Shown: positions 9,186 through 21,332, counted from the first letter of the stretch. The stretch: DNA of 64,000 nucleotides from Leifsonia sp. ZF2019 (GCF_019924635.1 NZ_CP065037.1:1240001-1304000), one strand, 5' to 3'. Numbers and translations: made by a program. Notes: a model not told the origin generated them from the sequence alone.

Positions 9186-10459
9186 GGCTCCATTCTTCCG
9201 GTCGAGCCCGCCTCGGCGGGCGAGGCGGCGGCAGCGGTCGCCCGTTCGAGCGCCGCGAGGTCGTCGGAGAGGGCGATCAGGTCGCGGTCCGTGCGGGGGA
9301 TGTCGTCGACCAGCAGATCGCGGACGCGAGTGCGATCCTGGGCGGTGAGCGCCGCGACGGCCTCGGCGAGTTCTGTCGCGCTCGCCGAGGCGGGAAGGCC
9401 GACCAGGGCGGCCAGGCGCCCGAGCGTGCCGATCCGGAGGGCATCGGCCGCGCGCAGGTGCGCGGACGAGCGCTGGTACAGGCGGGCGCGGCCCTCCCGC
9501 GTCTCACCGGCGCGCACGACGACGGGGAGGTTCTCGACCACGAGCGGGCCGAACCGACGCCCGCGCCAGACCGCCGCCGCCACGACGACGAGGACGAGAA
9601 GGAGGAGCACGGGCGTCACCCAGCCCGGCGTCAGGGCCGCGAGGTCCGGCGGCCCGGTCACCGGGCGGTCGTCGATCCCCGGCAGGTACCAGACGAGGGT
9701 GCCGTGCTGTCCGAGCAGGTTCAGACCCAGTGCGGCGTTCCCGGCACGGTCGATCCCGTCGTTCATGAGCAGCGGCGCCGACCCGACCAGGTAGACGGTC
9801 GCACCCTTGAACATGGTGCGGACGAGAGAGGCCGCGCCGGTCGCGTCGGCGAAGCAGGAGGCGCCGTCGTCCTGCACGCGGAAGGTGCCGGGGACTGTCG
9901 CCCCGGAGGTGTTGCCGGTCGGGCGCGGGTCGATCCGCGCGGCCCGCTCCGCGGCGGGGACACCGCAGCCGGCGTCCGCGGGCCCCCTCGGCTCGCCGCT
10001 CGCGTGGACGCCGGGCGCCACCGTGCGGAGGGTGCGGAAAGTCGGCTCGACGATCACGATCGTCTTCGCGAGCCGCGCGAGCTCGTCGTAGGCCGACGAT
10101 TCGAGATTGCCCGCGTCGTCGAACACGAAGAGGGTCGTGTCGCTTCCGGCGCCGACCGCTTCGCGCACCTGATCCAGAGACGATGCGTCGCGCACGTCCA
10201 CACCGCGGGACCCGAGGACCTGTGCGAGCGCCTTGCCTCCGGTCGGCCCGGCATTGCCTGCATCCAGCGGGACACCGGACGAGGAGCGGCCTCCGGTCAG
10301 GAAGATGCCCGCCAGCGCGACCAGGACGGCGACGGCGCCGAGCACGATCCACGGCACGGCGCGACGGCCGCTCTGCCGGAGGGTGGGGGAGACGGCCGAC
10401 GCATCCGCCGGCGTCGTGCTCGTCTCCGGTGTCATGTCGACGGGAGGTGCGGGCGTCAT
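9182..10459 (-). CDS. DUF4350 domain-containing membrane protein
   Basis: The 425-residue protein has a cytoplasmic N-tail rich in Thr/Pro, one membrane segment (AVPWIVLGAVAVLVALAGIF, about residues 34-53), and an exported DUF4350 region that starts GPTGGKALAQVLGSRGVDV. A second membrane segment (VTPVLLLLVLVVVAAAVWRG) and a cytosolic helical tail follow. DUF4350 resembles glutamine-amidotransferase-like or ABC-type auxiliary folds without known catalysis. The start overlaps the DUF4129 stop (ATGA) and its stop overlaps the moxR start, so the three genes are tightly coupled. It is probably part of a membrane complex with DUF4129, DUF58 and MoxR proteins; the function is not established. Confidence 0.85.
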   Translation of the reverse strand: MTPAPPVDMTPETSTTPADASAVSPTLRQSGRRAVPWIVLGAVAVLVALAGIFLTGGRSSSGVPLDAGNAGPTGGKALAQVLGSRGVDVRDASSLDQVREAVGAGSDTTLFVFDDAGNLESSAYDELARLAKTIVIVEPTFRTLRTVAPGVHASGEPRGPADAGCGVPAAERAARIDPRPTGNTSGATVPGTFRVQDDGASCFADATGAASLVRTMFKGATVYLVGSAPLLMNDGIDRAGNAALGLNLLGQHGTLVWYLPGIDDRPVTGPPDLAALTPGWVTPVLLLLVLVVVAAAVWRGRRFGPLVVENLPVVVRAGETREGRARLYQRSSAHLRAADALRIGTLGRLAALVGLPASASATELAEAVAALTAQDRTRVRDLLVDDIPRTDRDLIALSDDLAALERATAAAASPAEAGSTGRMEP

Positions 10460-11094
10460 GGCACCGCCACCGGGATCGCCGGACGCACCTGCTGCAGCCG
10501 TTGGTCGAGAGCGACGAGCTGCTGGTAGGCAGCGGGGGTTCCGGGACGGTCGAGGTAGCGCACGGCATCGAACGAGCGCGCCGCCTCGCTCAGCTGCTCC
10601 CGTTCGCCCGGGACGACGGTGGAGGCGGTCGCGGCGAAATGGGTCGCGGTGGTCCCGGGCGTGACCGCCACGAGGGTCCGCTCGTCGAGCCCGACCGCGA
10701 TCGCCCGGAACTGCTCCTCGATCGCCAGCACCCAGTCGCCGGCGCTCGCCGCCTCCGACGCGGAACGCCGCAGTTCTGCGGCGGAGCGCCCGTCGTCGTC
10801 CCCGAAGACGGGCCGCCTGTCCAGGGCCGAGCGGCGGTTCACCCGCGGGCGGCCGAAGATCACGAACGCGGCGACGACGAGCGCCGCGATCACCAGGACG
10901 ACGACCAGCAGGAGGACCGGGCCGGCATCGCCTGTCGGTCCCTGCAGCAGCGAGTCGATCCAGTCCTGCACGGCCTTGGAGGCGAGGTCGAACCAGGTCG
11001 GTTTGGCCGCCTGGTACTCCGGCCTGGCCAGCTCCTCCCTGATCCACTCCTGAGCCTGCGGCCCGGACGGGTCGACGGGGATGTCGAAGCGCAC
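10456..11094 (-). CDS. DUF4129 domain-containing membrane protein
   Basis: The 212-residue protein opens with RFDIPVDPSGPQAQEWIREE, typical of actinobacterial DUF4129 proteins. There is one membrane segment (VLLLVVVLVIAALVVAAFVI, about residues 55-75), then the cytosolic DUF4129 domain with WVLAIEEQFRAIAVGLDERT and TATHFAATAS. The start is set at GTG (complement of 11092-11094): TGAGGA lies 3-4 bases upstream and overlaps the stop of the previous gene, and no other start codon fits the homology. A much longer open frame continues upstream but is only a shadow of the next gene. DUF4129 is often a C-terminal domain of transglutaminase-like proteins; here it stands alone. Confidence 0.82.
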   Translation of the reverse strand: MRFDIPVDPSGPQAQEWIREELARPEYQAAKPTWFDLASKAVQDWIDSLLQGPTGDAGPVLLLVVVLVIAALVVAAFVIFGRPRVNRRSALDRRPVFGDDDGRSAAELRRSASEAASAGDWVLAIEEQFRAIAVGLDERTLVAVTPGTTATHFAATASTVVPGEREQLSEAARSFDAVRYLDRPGTPAAYQQLVALDQRLQQVRPAIPVAVP

Positions 11095-11099
11095 GATCC

Positions 11100-12371
11100 T
11101 CAGCTGCCCGGCCAGGGCGGGGTCGCCGAGGGCGCCGCCGGGGCTGCGGGGGCGGGGACCAGGTACGGGTCGGGCAGCTCCTGCCCGGTCTGGCGTGCCT
11201 CGACGAAGCGGACAAGCTGGAGGTCGAGACCCTCCTTGCGCATCCGGAGGTCGATGTAGAGCAGCGACACCGCCGCCGTCTGGACCACGCTCCCGATCGC
11301 ACCGACGACGGCGCCGACGATGCTCGACAGCACATTGACGCCGAGCTGTCCGACGAGGATCTGAGTGAACGACGATGGATCGTTCGTGCTGAGCGAGGTC
11401 GGTGCGAAGATGCCGCCGAGCATCCCGCCGACCACGCCGAACGGGATCGACACGATCTGCGCGACCGCGTAGATGATGACGGTCATCAGGGCGATGAGCC
11501 CGAAGGTCTTCCAGAAGTACCCGGTCGTGAGCCGCCACGAGCGCGTGAGGGCCTCGCCGATCCGGAGCCGTTCGAGCACGATCGCGCTCGGCACGAGAGC
11601 GATCTTGGTGTTGACCCACACGGCCAGCGCGATCAGTCCGAGGCCGCCCAGGATCCCGACGAGCGCGGCCCCGATGATGCCTGCCGAGCCGCCGACGGCG
11701 GCCAGCGCGACGGCGATCGCCACGACGAGGGCGATCGCGACGAACCAGGCGAAGGACACCAGGAAGGTCCAGCCGATCAGCGGACCGATGCGGCCGCGCA
11801 CGAGCTGCCAGAGGGACCGGAAGGTGAGCTTGTCGCCGAGCGTCTCGCGCGCGACCTCGCCGACCACGACGCCCTGGAGCAGTGCGCTGGAGATCGCCGA
11901 GACGACGATCGAGAGCAGGCCGAGCACGACCGCGCCGCCGACGGCGCCCGCGAGCAGAGTGCTCTGATCCGACGTGTCTGCGTTGATGGCGCGCTGGAGC
12001 AGGAAGTACACGGCGCCGGCGAGGATGACGGTGACCAGGATGGTGGGGATGCCCTGGATGAGCAGCGCCGCGCCGACGGTGATCTTCGGATTGCGCCGCA
12101 GCGCCTGGAACGGAGCGCCGAGAAGCGTTCCGAACGGCAGCGGGCGCAGGGGGACGAGCCCCGGTTTCGGCGGCGGCGCCCAGCCGGGCTGCTGCTGCCA
12201 GCCGGGCTGCTGCTGCCAGGTCGGAGGCTGCTGCTGCCACGCCGGCGGCTGCTGGCCGTAGACCGGCGGCTGCTGGCCGTAGACCGGCGGCTGTGCCTGA
12301 CCGGGCTCCTGTCCCGGCGCGTACTCCCCGTATCGCGGCCGCGGTGCCTGACCGTCTTGTTCGTCGCTCAC
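11100..12371 (-). CDS. Multipass membrane protein with Gln/Pro/Tyr-rich N-terminus
   Basis: The 423-residue protein resembles the glycerophosphoryl diester phosphodiesterase membrane-domain family, without the enzyme domain. Residues 20-80 are low complexity, with tandem PPVYGQQ, PPxWQQQ and PGWQQQ repeats. About six membrane helices follow, and a Pro/Ala-rich tail ends the protein. The conserved segment RSLWQLVRGRIGPLIGW and the amphipathic ALTRSWRLTTGYFWKTFGL support the assignment. The GTG start was chosen for a good ribosome site (AGAGG, 8 bases upstream) rather than the longer open frame. It is first in the five-gene minus-strand operon ending in DUF58. It may be a membrane-shaping or lipid-handling component, but no activity can be assigned. 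Confidence 0.8.
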   Translation of the reverse strand: MSDEQDGQAPRPRYGEYAPGQEPGQAQPPVYGQQPPVYGQQPPAWQQQPPTWQQQPGWQQQPGWAPPPKPGLVPLRPLPFGTLLGAPFQALRRNPKITVGAALLIQGIPTILVTVILAGAVYFLLQRAINADTSDQSTLLAGAVGGAVVLGLLSIVVSAISSALLQGVVVGEVARETLGDKLTFRSLWQLVRGRIGPLIGWTFLVSFAWFVAIALVVAIAVALAAVGGSAGIIGAALVGILGGLGLIALAVWVNTKIALVPSAIVLERLRIGEALTRSWRLTTGYFWKTFGLIALMTVIIYAVAQIVSIPFGVVGGMLGGIFAPTSLSTNDPSSFTQILVGQLGVNVLSSIVGAVVGAIGSVVQTAAVSLLYIDLRMRKEGLDLQLVRFVEARQTGQELPDPYLVPAPAAPAAPSATPPWPGS

Positions 12372-12441
12372 GCCGTGCCCTCTCATCCCCGCCCGTCGTG
12401 CGTTGCTCCCATGCTGGCACATCTGTCACCGCCGCACGGTC

Positions 12442-12480
12442 CCGTCCACAGGGAACGGGCAGGCTTCCGACTTCTCCACA
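12442..12480 (+). promoter_or_regulatory. Pair of DnaA-box-like sites upstream of mtrA
   Basis: CCGTCCACA (12442-12450) and TTCTCCACA (12472-12480) lie 30 bases apart in the 217-base gap between the membrane-protein gene and mtrA. TTCTCCACA differs from the actinobacterial DnaA box TTGTCCACA by one base; the first site by two. Binding is not shown. Confidence 0.35.
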
Positions 12481-12588
12481 GCGGCCTCGCGGCGGCCCTC
12501 CACGGCTCGACCAGGGGACTCGACTATGGTTGTGCCGTTGCATCCGCGGCCGCCGGCCGCCCGAGAGGGGTTCAGGGGAACTTCGCAC

Positions 12589-13272
12589 ATGACTAGTCGC
12601 ATCCTGGTGGTCGACGACGACACCGCCCTCGCCGAGATGATCGGCATCGTGCTGCGCACCGAGGGCTTCGACCCGGTCTTCTGCGAGGACGGCGCCCAGG
12701 CCGTCGACACGTTCCACTCGGCACGACCCGACCTCGTCCTGCTCGACCTGATGCTGCCGGGGCTCGACGGCATCGAGGTATGCAGCCGGATCCGGGCGGA
12801 GTCGGGCACGCCGATCATCATGCTGACGGCCAAGTCCGACACCGCCGACGTGGTCAAGGGGCTCGAATCCGGCGCGGACGACTACATGGTCAAACCGTTC
12901 AACCCGAAGGAGCTCGTCGCGCGGATCCGCACGCGGCTGCGTCCCGCCGCCTCCACGCCGCCGGCCGAGCAGCTGCGCATCGGCGATCTCGTGGTCGACG
13001 TCGCCGGCCACGAGGTGCGTCGAGGCGAGCAGCGCATCGCACTCACCCCGCTCGAGTTCGACCTGCTCCTGGCGCTCGCGTCGAAGCCGCAGCAGGTGTT
13101 CACCCGCGAGATGCTCCTCGAGCAGGTGTGGGGCTACCACTACAAGGCCGACACCCGGCTCGTCAACGTCCACGTCCAGCGCCTGCGTGCCAAGGTGGAG
13201 CAGGATCCCGACAACCCGAAGATCGTCATGACCGTGCGCGGCGTCGGCTACCGCGCCGGCGCGGCGACATAG
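12589..13272 (+). CDS. mtrA: Response regulator MtrA
   Basis: This 227-residue OmpR/PhoB-type regulator carries a receiver domain with acidic pocket Asp9-Asp10-Asp11, phospho-acceptor Asp53 (LLDLMLPG), Thr80 and Lys102 (VKPFN). It also has a C-terminal winged helix (LTPLEFDLLLALASKPQQVF through VNVHVQRLRAKVEQDPDNPK). Near-identity with mycobacterial MtrA in these blocks, and the mtrA-mtrB-lpqB order, fix the name. In relatives, MtrA controls cell-wall hydrolases, osmoprotection and replication-linked genes. The ATG at 12589 is preceded by purine-rich GAGAGGGG and AGGGGAA stretches. The 217-base upstream gap holds two DnaA-box-like sequences. Confidence 0.95.
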   Translation: MTSRILVVDDDTALAEMIGIVLRTEGFDPVFCEDGAQAVDTFHSARPDLVLLDLMLPGLDGIEVCSRIRAESGTPIIMLTAKSDTADVVKGLESGADDYMVKPFNPKELVARIRTRLRPAASTPPAEQLRIGDLVVDVAGHEVRRGEQRIALTPLEFDLLLALASKPQQVFTREMLLEQVWGYHYKADTRLVNVHVQRLRAKVEQDPDNPKIVMTVRGVGYRAGAAT

Positions 13273-13288
13273 CGCGGAGCCGGTCGCG

Positions 13289-14971
13289 ATGCGGTTCCGG
13301 TGGCCGGACAAGGAGTGGTGGCGACAGGCGCCGTCGCGGCTCGCCCGACTGTGGCGCCGCTCCCTCCAGCTGCGCACCGTCGCGATCACCCTCGCCCTCA
13401 CCGGGGTCGCGATCCTGGTGACGGGCGTCTACATGGCGCTCAGCATCTCCAACGACCTGTACCAATCGCGGCTGGACCAGGCGCTTCGCGACTCCAGTCG
13501 GGCGACGACGGCTGCGCAGTCGACCATGAACGCCTCCGACGTCTCGTCGGCGGACGGCGGCCGCAACCTCCTGAACTCGGCGCTGCAGTCGGTGCAGACC
13601 TCGACCTCCAGCCGGCTGGTCGCAGCGTACCGGGTGCCCGGACAGGACACGAGCGTTCTCGCGCCGCCGGACCGGGGGAGCCCGGCGCTCAACTCGGTCA
13701 TCTCCGACCAGCTCCGCGCCAAGGTGCAGACCGGCGGGACCGAGCAGTTCTACCAGTCCGTCGCGCTGCCGGCGGGTTCCGACTCCTCCGATCCCGGGAT
13801 CGTCGTCGGAACCCAGCTGACCCTCCCGTCCTACGGGCGGTACGAGCTCTATATCGGCTACAACCTGCGCGACTCCGAGAACACGCTGCTGTTCGTGCAG
13901 AACACCCTGCTGCTCGCCGGGCTCGCGCTCATCGTCCTCATCGGAGCGATCACCTGGGTCATCGTACGGTTCGTGGTCGAACCGATCCGCGTAGCCGCCC
14001 GCACCAGTGAGCGTCTGGCGGCGGGCGACCTCGCCGTCCGAATCCCGGAACGCGGCGAGGACGTCTTCGCGTCGCTCGCGCGGTCGTTCAACGGGATGGC
14101 GGACAGCCTCCAGAGCCAGATCAACCAGCTCGGGACGCTGTCGCAGCTTCAGCAGCGCTTCGTCTCGGACGTCTCCCACGAACTGCGGACGCCCCTGACG
14201 ACCATTCGGCTCGCCGGAGACGTGATCTACGACCAGCGGTCGACGTTCCCACCCGCGACGGAGCGGACGGCCGAGCTGCTCCACACGCAGATCGAGCGGT
14301 TCGACCGGCTCCTCTCCGACCTGCTCGAGATCAGTCGGTACGACGCGGGCTCCGTCGTCCTCGACCCGGAGCCCACCAATCTCGTCCGGCTCGCCGAGGA
14401 TGTCGTGGACGAGCTGCGAGCGCTGTCCGAGCAGAACGGTTCCCCCCTCACCCTCGACGCGCCCGGCGGCTACTTCGACGTCGGGATGGACCCGAGACGG
14501 ATCCGGCGCGTGGTGCGCAACCTGATCGGGAACGCGATCGAGCACGGCGAGCGGCGGCCGGTCGTGGTCACCGTCGACAGCAATGAGAGCGCGGTCGCGC
14601 TGACCGTGCGCGATTACGGCATCGGGATGAGCCATCACGACGTCAACCACGTCTTCGACCGGTTCTGGCGAGCCGATCCGTCGCGCAAGCGCACGCTGGG
14701 CGGCACGGGGTTGGGGCTCGCCATCTCCCTCGAGGACGCGACGCTGCACTCGGGCTGGCTGCAGGTGTGGTCGATGCCGGGGCAGGGGTCGTGCTTCCGG
14801 CTGACGCTCCCGCGAGTGCCGGGACGTGAGATCGCCGGATCCCCGCTGCCGCTGCCGCCGGTCGACGCGGGCGAGCTGCCTGCGGCCTCCACGCCGCCCG
14901 ACGCGCCCGCGTCGCCGGACGCCTCCGCCGACGACGTCCGCCCCATTCCGAAGCGGGAGGCCCGCGCATGA
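13289..14971 (+). CDS. mtrB: Sensor histidine kinase MtrB
   Basis: The 560-residue membrane kinase is the partner of MtrA. Order of parts: basic N-tail; membrane helix at about 31-53; extracellular sensor region to about 204; second helix at about 205-228; HAMP to about 281; dimerisation domain with phospho-acceptor His297 in [17 protein letters not shown]; HATPase with N-box [10 protein letters not shown] and G-boxes DYGIGMS and [10 protein letters not shown]. The tail after residue 500 is Pro/Ala/Asp-rich. GGAG lies 8 bases before the ATG. Its stop overlaps the ATG of lpqB (ATGA). Sensing in relatives is tied to septal and envelope state. Confidence 0.95.
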   Translation: MRFRWPDKEWWRQAPSRLARLWRRSLQLRTVAITLALTGVAILVTGVYMALSISNDLYQSRLDQALRDSSRATTAAQSTMNASDVSSADGGRNLLNSALQSVQTSTSSRLVAAYRVPGQDTSVLAPPDRGSPALNSVISDQLRAKVQTGGTEQFYQSVALPAGSDSSDPGIVVGTQLTLPSYGRYELYIGYNLRDSENTLLFVQNTLLLAGLALIVLIGAITWVIVRFVVEPIRVAARTSERLAAGDLAVRIPERGEDVFASLARSFNGMADSLQSQINQLGTLSQLQQRFVSDVSHELRTPLTTIRLAGDVIYDQRSTFPPATERTAELLHTQIERFDRLLSDLLEISRYDAGSVVLDPEPTNLVRLAEDVVDELRALSEQNGSPLTLDAPGGYFDVGMDPRRIRRVVRNLIGNAIEHGERRPVVVTVDSNESAVALTVRDYGIGMSHHDVNHVFDRFWRADPSRKRTLGGTGLGLAISLEDATLHSGWLQVWSMPGQGSCFRLTLPRVPGREIAGSPLPLPPVDAGELPAASTPPDAPASPDASADDVRPIPKREARA

Positions 14972-16662
14972 GCAGACGACCGATCCGGTTCATCGCCGCG
15001 GCCGTCGCGGTGGCGGTCGCCCTCGTGCTCTCGGCCTGCGCCAGCATCCCGGACAGCGGTCCCGTGCGGCAGGGCGGCCCGGTCGCCCAGGTGGACGACC
15101 CTCTCGACCTCGACTTCAACCCGTCCCCACCTGAGAAGGGCGCCTCCCAGCAGCGCATCGTGCAGGGGTTCATCGATGCCGCCTCGAGCCCGAAGAACAA
15201 CTTCGGGATCGCTCGTGAGTATCTGACCGACGCCATGGCCGCGAGCTGGAACCCGGACGAGTCGGTCACCGTGGACGATGGTCGTAACCGCACCTACGAC
15301 AGCGATGGCGACCAGTGGGGGGTGGAGGTCAATCCGGTGGCGAGCGTCGATTCGGTCGGCGCGTACCACCCGGTGACGAGCCGGGCGCCGATCGGCCTGC
15401 GCTACGAACTCGTCAAGCAGAGCGGTGAGTGGCGGATCGCCGTGGCGCCGAACGGCATCGTGATCGACGACCCGACGTTCCGTGCCGTCTTCACGCAGCA
15501 GACGCTGTACTTCTACAGCCCGGACTACAGCTACCTCGTGCCGGACGCCCGGTGGTTCCCCGCCCGAGTCGCGACCTCCGCGACCCGGGTGGCGAGCGCG
15601 GTGCTCGCCGGACCGGCGAAGTGGCTGAACGGTGCGGTGGCCAACGCGTTCCCCGAAGGCACACAGCTGGCGGTCCCGTCGGTGACCACCGTCGGCGGCG
15701 TCGCCCAGGTCGACCTCAGTTCCGAAGCGGGACGGGCCGACACGCTCCAGTTGCAGCGCATGCAGCTGCAACTGGAGCAGAGCCTCGGGAGCCTCGCCCA
15801 GTCGGTGCAGCTCTCCATCGAGGGCAATGTCGAGCAGATCGCCCCGCTCAGCTCCGGGGCCGCACCCCAGCAGGACCCGTCGGTCGACACCCACGCGATC
15901 GTCTCCCGCGGGGACACGTTCGGACTGCTCTCCGGTTCCACCGTGGCCCCGCTCAGCGGCCTCAGCGACCGGGTGGTCGCGCTGCAGCCGACGGCGGTGG
16001 CCCTCGACGCAGCCCGTGACGAGGCCGCCGTGCTCTCCGCCGGTGGCGCGTACCTGGTGCGGCGCTCCGGCGACACGATCCGCGTCGACGCGCGGGCCGG
16101 GCTGATCGCACCGGCCATCGACAACACGGGATTCGTCTGGTCGGTGCCGGCCGACGCGCCGGGCGCGCTCCAGGCGACAGCGGCGAACGGCGAGGTGCAC
16201 GCGGTGGCGACGGACTGGCCGCAGGCGGTCGGGATCCAGTCGTTCGCCCTCTCCCGCGACGGCACGCGTGTCGTCGCCCTGCTGCGCACCTCGACGGGGT
16301 ACGCACTCGTGGCGGCGGGGATCGTGCGCGGGTCCGGATCCGTCCCCACCTCGCTGACCCAGCCGGTGGAGCTCGCGGTCGGCTCCGGCACGCCGCTGGC
16401 CGTCACGTGGACAGGCGAACTCACGGTCGCCGTGCTCAACGCGACGAACGGGGACGCGACGAGCATCGTCGAGCAGACGATCGGCGGCGAGCAGACCATC
16501 ACGACCGGGCCGGGCGGAGGCCGCACGATCGTGGGAGCGGACGGTCTTGCGCGCTATCTCGTCCTGACCGCGGATGGAAGCCTCCAGGCGCCCACCGGGA
16601 CGGGATGGCAGGCGCAGGCCGACAAGGTGGGTGCGGTCGCCGTCCAGCTCGGACAGCCGTAG
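14968..16662 (+). CDS. lpqB: Lipoprotein LpqB, MtrAB accessory protein
   Basis: The 564-residue lipoprotein has a signal peptide ending in the lipobox LSAC, with Cys24 as the lipidation site. A GerMN-like region (with [20 protein letters not shown]) precedes a C-terminal beta-propeller-like LpqB domain. The family signatures IPDSGPV near the N-terminus and [20 protein letters not shown] in the middle are present. In mycobacteria LpqB binds the extracellular part of MtrB and modulates MtrA activation. The ATG overlaps the mtrB stop, so mtrB and lpqB are co-translated. Length is normal. Confidence 0.94.
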   Translation: MSRRPIRFIAAAVAVAVALVLSACASIPDSGPVRQGGPVAQVDDPLDLDFNPSPPEKGASQQRIVQGFIDAASSPKNNFGIAREYLTDAMAASWNPDESVTVDDGRNRTYDSDGDQWGVEVNPVASVDSVGAYHPVTSRAPIGLRYELVKQSGEWRIAVAPNGIVIDDPTFRAVFTQQTLYFYSPDYSYLVPDARWFPARVATSATRVASAVLAGPAKWLNGAVANAFPEGTQLAVPSVTTVGGVAQVDLSSEAGRADTLQLQRMQLQLEQSLGSLAQSVQLSIEGNVEQIAPLSSGAAPQQDPSVDTHAIVSRGDTFGLLSGSTVAPLSGLSDRVVALQPTAVALDAARDEAAVLSAGGAYLVRRSGDTIRVDARAGLIAPAIDNTGFVWSVPADAPGALQATAANGEVHAVATDWPQAVGIQSFALSRDGTRVVALLRTSTGYALVAAGIVRGSGSVPTSLTQPVELAVGSGTPLAVTWTGELTVAVLNATNGDATSIVEQTIGGEQTITTGPGGGRTIVGADGLARYLVLTADGSLQAPTGTGWQAQADKVGAVAVQLGQP

Positions 16663-16666
16663 CGCG

Positions 16667-16703
16667 TTCTCCACAGGGGAGAGGCTCGGCGCTGTTCTCC
16701 ACG
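16667..16703 (+). promoter_or_regulatory. Pair of DnaA-box-like sites upstream of the comF-like gene
   Basis: TTCTCCACA (16667-16675) and TTCTCCACG (16695-16703) lie 28 bases apart in the 92-base gap between lpqB and the comF-like gene. Spacing and sequence resemble the pair before mtrA. A regulatory role is inferred only. Confidence 0.35.
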
Positions 16704-16754
16704 AAGATCCTCCCGGCGGCCCGGGGCCGCGCGAGCGCCGCGATGCTGGAGCCC

Positions 16755-17495
16755 ATGACAACCACATCGATCCTTCAGGAGTCCCTCCGCGACGCGGCCG
16801 CCGTGCTGCTCCCCGTCCGCTGCGCCGGCTGCGGTGAGCCGGACCGGAGTCTGTGCGCGCGATGCAGGCACGACCTGGCCCCTCGCGTAGCGACGACGTC
16901 GGCCGGGGGCGTGCGCGTGTGGGCGGCTCTCGAATACGCCGAGACTCCGCGGCGGGTGATCCTCGCCTTCAAGGAGTCCGGGCGGGTGGACGCTGCGCCG
17001 GCCCTCGGTCGTGCACTGCGGGCCGCCGTGGTCGACGCTCAGCGAGCCGTGAGCGACCGAGCGGAGACGGGGCGCGGGCGCAGCGATGGCAGGGGCGCGG
17101 ACGCCTTGCTCCCCGTCCTGATCCCGTCGACCACCGAGGCACGCCGTCGACGGGGGTTCCACCCGACGGGGATGCTGCTCCGCCGTGCCGGCATCCTCGT
17201 GCCGCCGCTGTGGCGCGCCCTGCGGCTCACCCGGCAGACGCAGGACCAGGCCGGTCTCTCGTCCGCGGGACGGGCGGCCAATCGTGCGGAGAGCCTGGCC
17301 GCGTCCACGCGGCTCCGGGGAAGACGATGCCTGATCGTCGACGACATCGTGACCTCGGGGTCGACGGTCGCTGAAGCCGCTCGCGCGATCCATGCCGCGG
17401 GAGGGCTGGTGGTGGGTGCCGCAGCCCTGGCGCGGACGCCGCGCCGCGAGGGCGCCGACCTCACAGCGAGACCTCGGAACGTTCCCAGTCAATAA
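16755..17495 (+). CDS. comF: ComF family phosphoribosyltransferase-like protein
   Basis: The 246-residue protein has an N-terminal four-Cys zinc site (Cys23, Cys26, Cys34, Cys37 in CAGCGEPDRSLCARC) and a C-terminal phosphoribosyltransferase fold with the PRPP loop LIVDDIVTSGSTVAEAA. Between them the ComF pattern LIPSTTEARRRRGFHP and LRLTRQTQDQAGLSSAGRAAN is complete. ComF family proteins support DNA uptake in competent bacteria by binding ssDNA-handling factors in some species, though the fold is that of an enzyme. The ATG at 16755 is preceded closely by GGAG; ATG at 16743 would add four residues. No other competence gene is in the window. Confidence 0.88.
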   Translation: MTTTSILQESLRDAAAVLLPVRCAGCGEPDRSLCARCRHDLAPRVATTSAGGVRVWAALEYAETPRRVILAFKESGRVDAAPALGRALRAAVVDAQRAVSDRAETGRGRSDGRGADALLPVLIPSTTEARRRRGFHPTGMLLRRAGILVPPLWRALRLTRQTQDQAGLSSAGRAANRAESLAASTRLRGRRCLIVDDIVTSGSTVAEAARAIHAAGGLVVGAAALARTPRREGADLTARPRNVPSQ

Positions 17496-17602
17496 CAGGC
17501 GTTGTCCGGTTCCGTTCCCCGTGAGGGAGCACTACGGTAGTCCAAAAGGCGCACGGGTCGCCCGGGATCAGGACGACACCGCGTCGGATCAGGGAGGTCT
17601 CC

Positions 17603-18304
17603 ATGGACATCAACATCATCGGACGCAACCTGGGAATCACTGATCGCTTCCGTGAATACGCGACCGAGAAGTCGGACAAGATCGCGCATCTGGCAGAGCG
17701 GGCCATCTCCCTCGAGATCAAGGTCAGCCGCCACAACGAGAAGCTCGGTGGCCAGAACGGCGATGATCGGGTCGAGCTGACACTCGTGGGGCCGAAGGCG
17801 GTGGTCCGCTCGGAGGCGACGGGCACCGACAAGTACGCGGCGTTCGACATCGCCCTGGGCAAGCTCCTCGAGCGCGTGCGTCGCGCGAAGGACCGTCGCA
17901 AGGTCCATCGCGGGCAGCATCGGCCGACCTCGCTGCGCGAGGCGAGCACGGACGGCTTCAGCGCCGTGGGGCTCGCAGCGGCGCCGGTCGCGGTGCTCGA
18001 CCAGGTCAGGACGGGCAGCGTCCCGGTGGTGCAGGACTCCGAGGCGACGGAGGAGGCCGCTGACGAGGAGTACTCGCCGGTCGTCATCCGCAAGAAGGTG
18101 TTCGCCTCGCTTCCGATGACGGTCGACGACGCGCTCTACTACATGGAGCTCGTCGGTCACGACTTCTACCTGTTCGTCGACCAGGAGACGCAGCGACCGA
18201 GCGTGGTCTACCGCCGCAAGGGCTGGGACTACGGCGTGATCGCGCTGGACGACGACGCGGATGAGCTGCAGGAGGTGGCCACCGCCAGCCGCAAGCTCGG
18301 CTGA
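17603..18304 (+). CDS. hpf: Long-form ribosome hibernation promoting factor
   Basis: At 233 residues this is the long HPF (YfiA/RaiA) type. The N-terminal S30AE domain begins MDINIIGRNLGITDRFREYA and carries the basic helix face KIAHLAERAISLEIKVSRHN. A linker of about 60 residues leads to the C-terminal dimerisation domain VVIRKKVFASLPMTVDDALY with DFYLFVDQETQRPSVVYRRK. Long HPF alone joins two 70S ribosomes into inactive 100S dimers in stationary phase or stress. A GGAGGT ribosome site lies 4 bases before the ATG. It is followed by a strong terminator. It is often found directly before secA in actinobacteria, as here. Confidence 0.94.
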   Translation: MDINIIGRNLGITDRFREYATEKSDKIAHLAERAISLEIKVSRHNEKLGGQNGDDRVELTLVGPKAVVRSEATGTDKYAAFDIALGKLLERVRRAKDRRKVHRGQHRPTSLREASTDGFSAVGLAAAPVAVLDQVRTGSVPVVQDSEATEEAADEEYSPVVIRKKVFASLPMTVDDALYYMELVGHDFYLFVDQETQRPSVVYRRKGWDYGVIALDDDADELQEVATASRKLG

Positions 18305-18311
18305 CGACCCC

Positions 18312-18352
18312 GCGCCGATGGCGTCCGCCCGGGCGGCGGACGCCATCGGCGC
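18312..18352 (+). terminator. Strong hairpin after hpf
   Basis: An 18-base perfect stem (GCGCCGATGGCGTCCGCC paired with its complement at 18335-18352) closes a 5-base loop CGGGC, starting 8 bases after the hpf stop. There is no T-tract, as is usual for high-GC actinobacterial terminators. Confidence 0.75.
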
Positions 18353-18521
18353 CTCCGTGCGCGGATCCACCCTCCATTCGGCCGGCTTTCAGCTTCCGCT
18401 GGAGGAACCCGACGGCTGATCCCGTACGATGTCTCTAACGTCGGCGGTGCCAGCCGTCCGGCGTGCGTCCGACACGGGCGCGGGCACGATCGGCCCGAAC
18501 GAACACAAGTGGAGTGCATCA

Positions 18522-21332
<2,811 letters not shown>

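Noticed and set aside
11095..13401. N-terminal extension of the DUF4129 frame to 981 codons
   Set aside because: It overlaps the membrane-protein gene and mtrA in other frames and reads as Arg-rich noise; homology starts at the GTG at 11094.
17476..17503. SigR-type promoter before hpf (GGAAC followed by GTT)
   Set aside because: The spacing is 20 bases, longer than the 16-18 usually accepted, and GGAAC is inside the end of the comF-like gene; not convincing.
17510..17538. Housekeeping promoter TTCCGT-N17-TACGGT before hpf
   Set aside because: Both hexamers are weak matches; spacing alone is not enough to report it as a feature.
18425..18430. TACGAT as minus-10 of secA
   Set aside because: No minus-35 could be found at a suitable distance and other hexamers in the 160-base leader are equally good.
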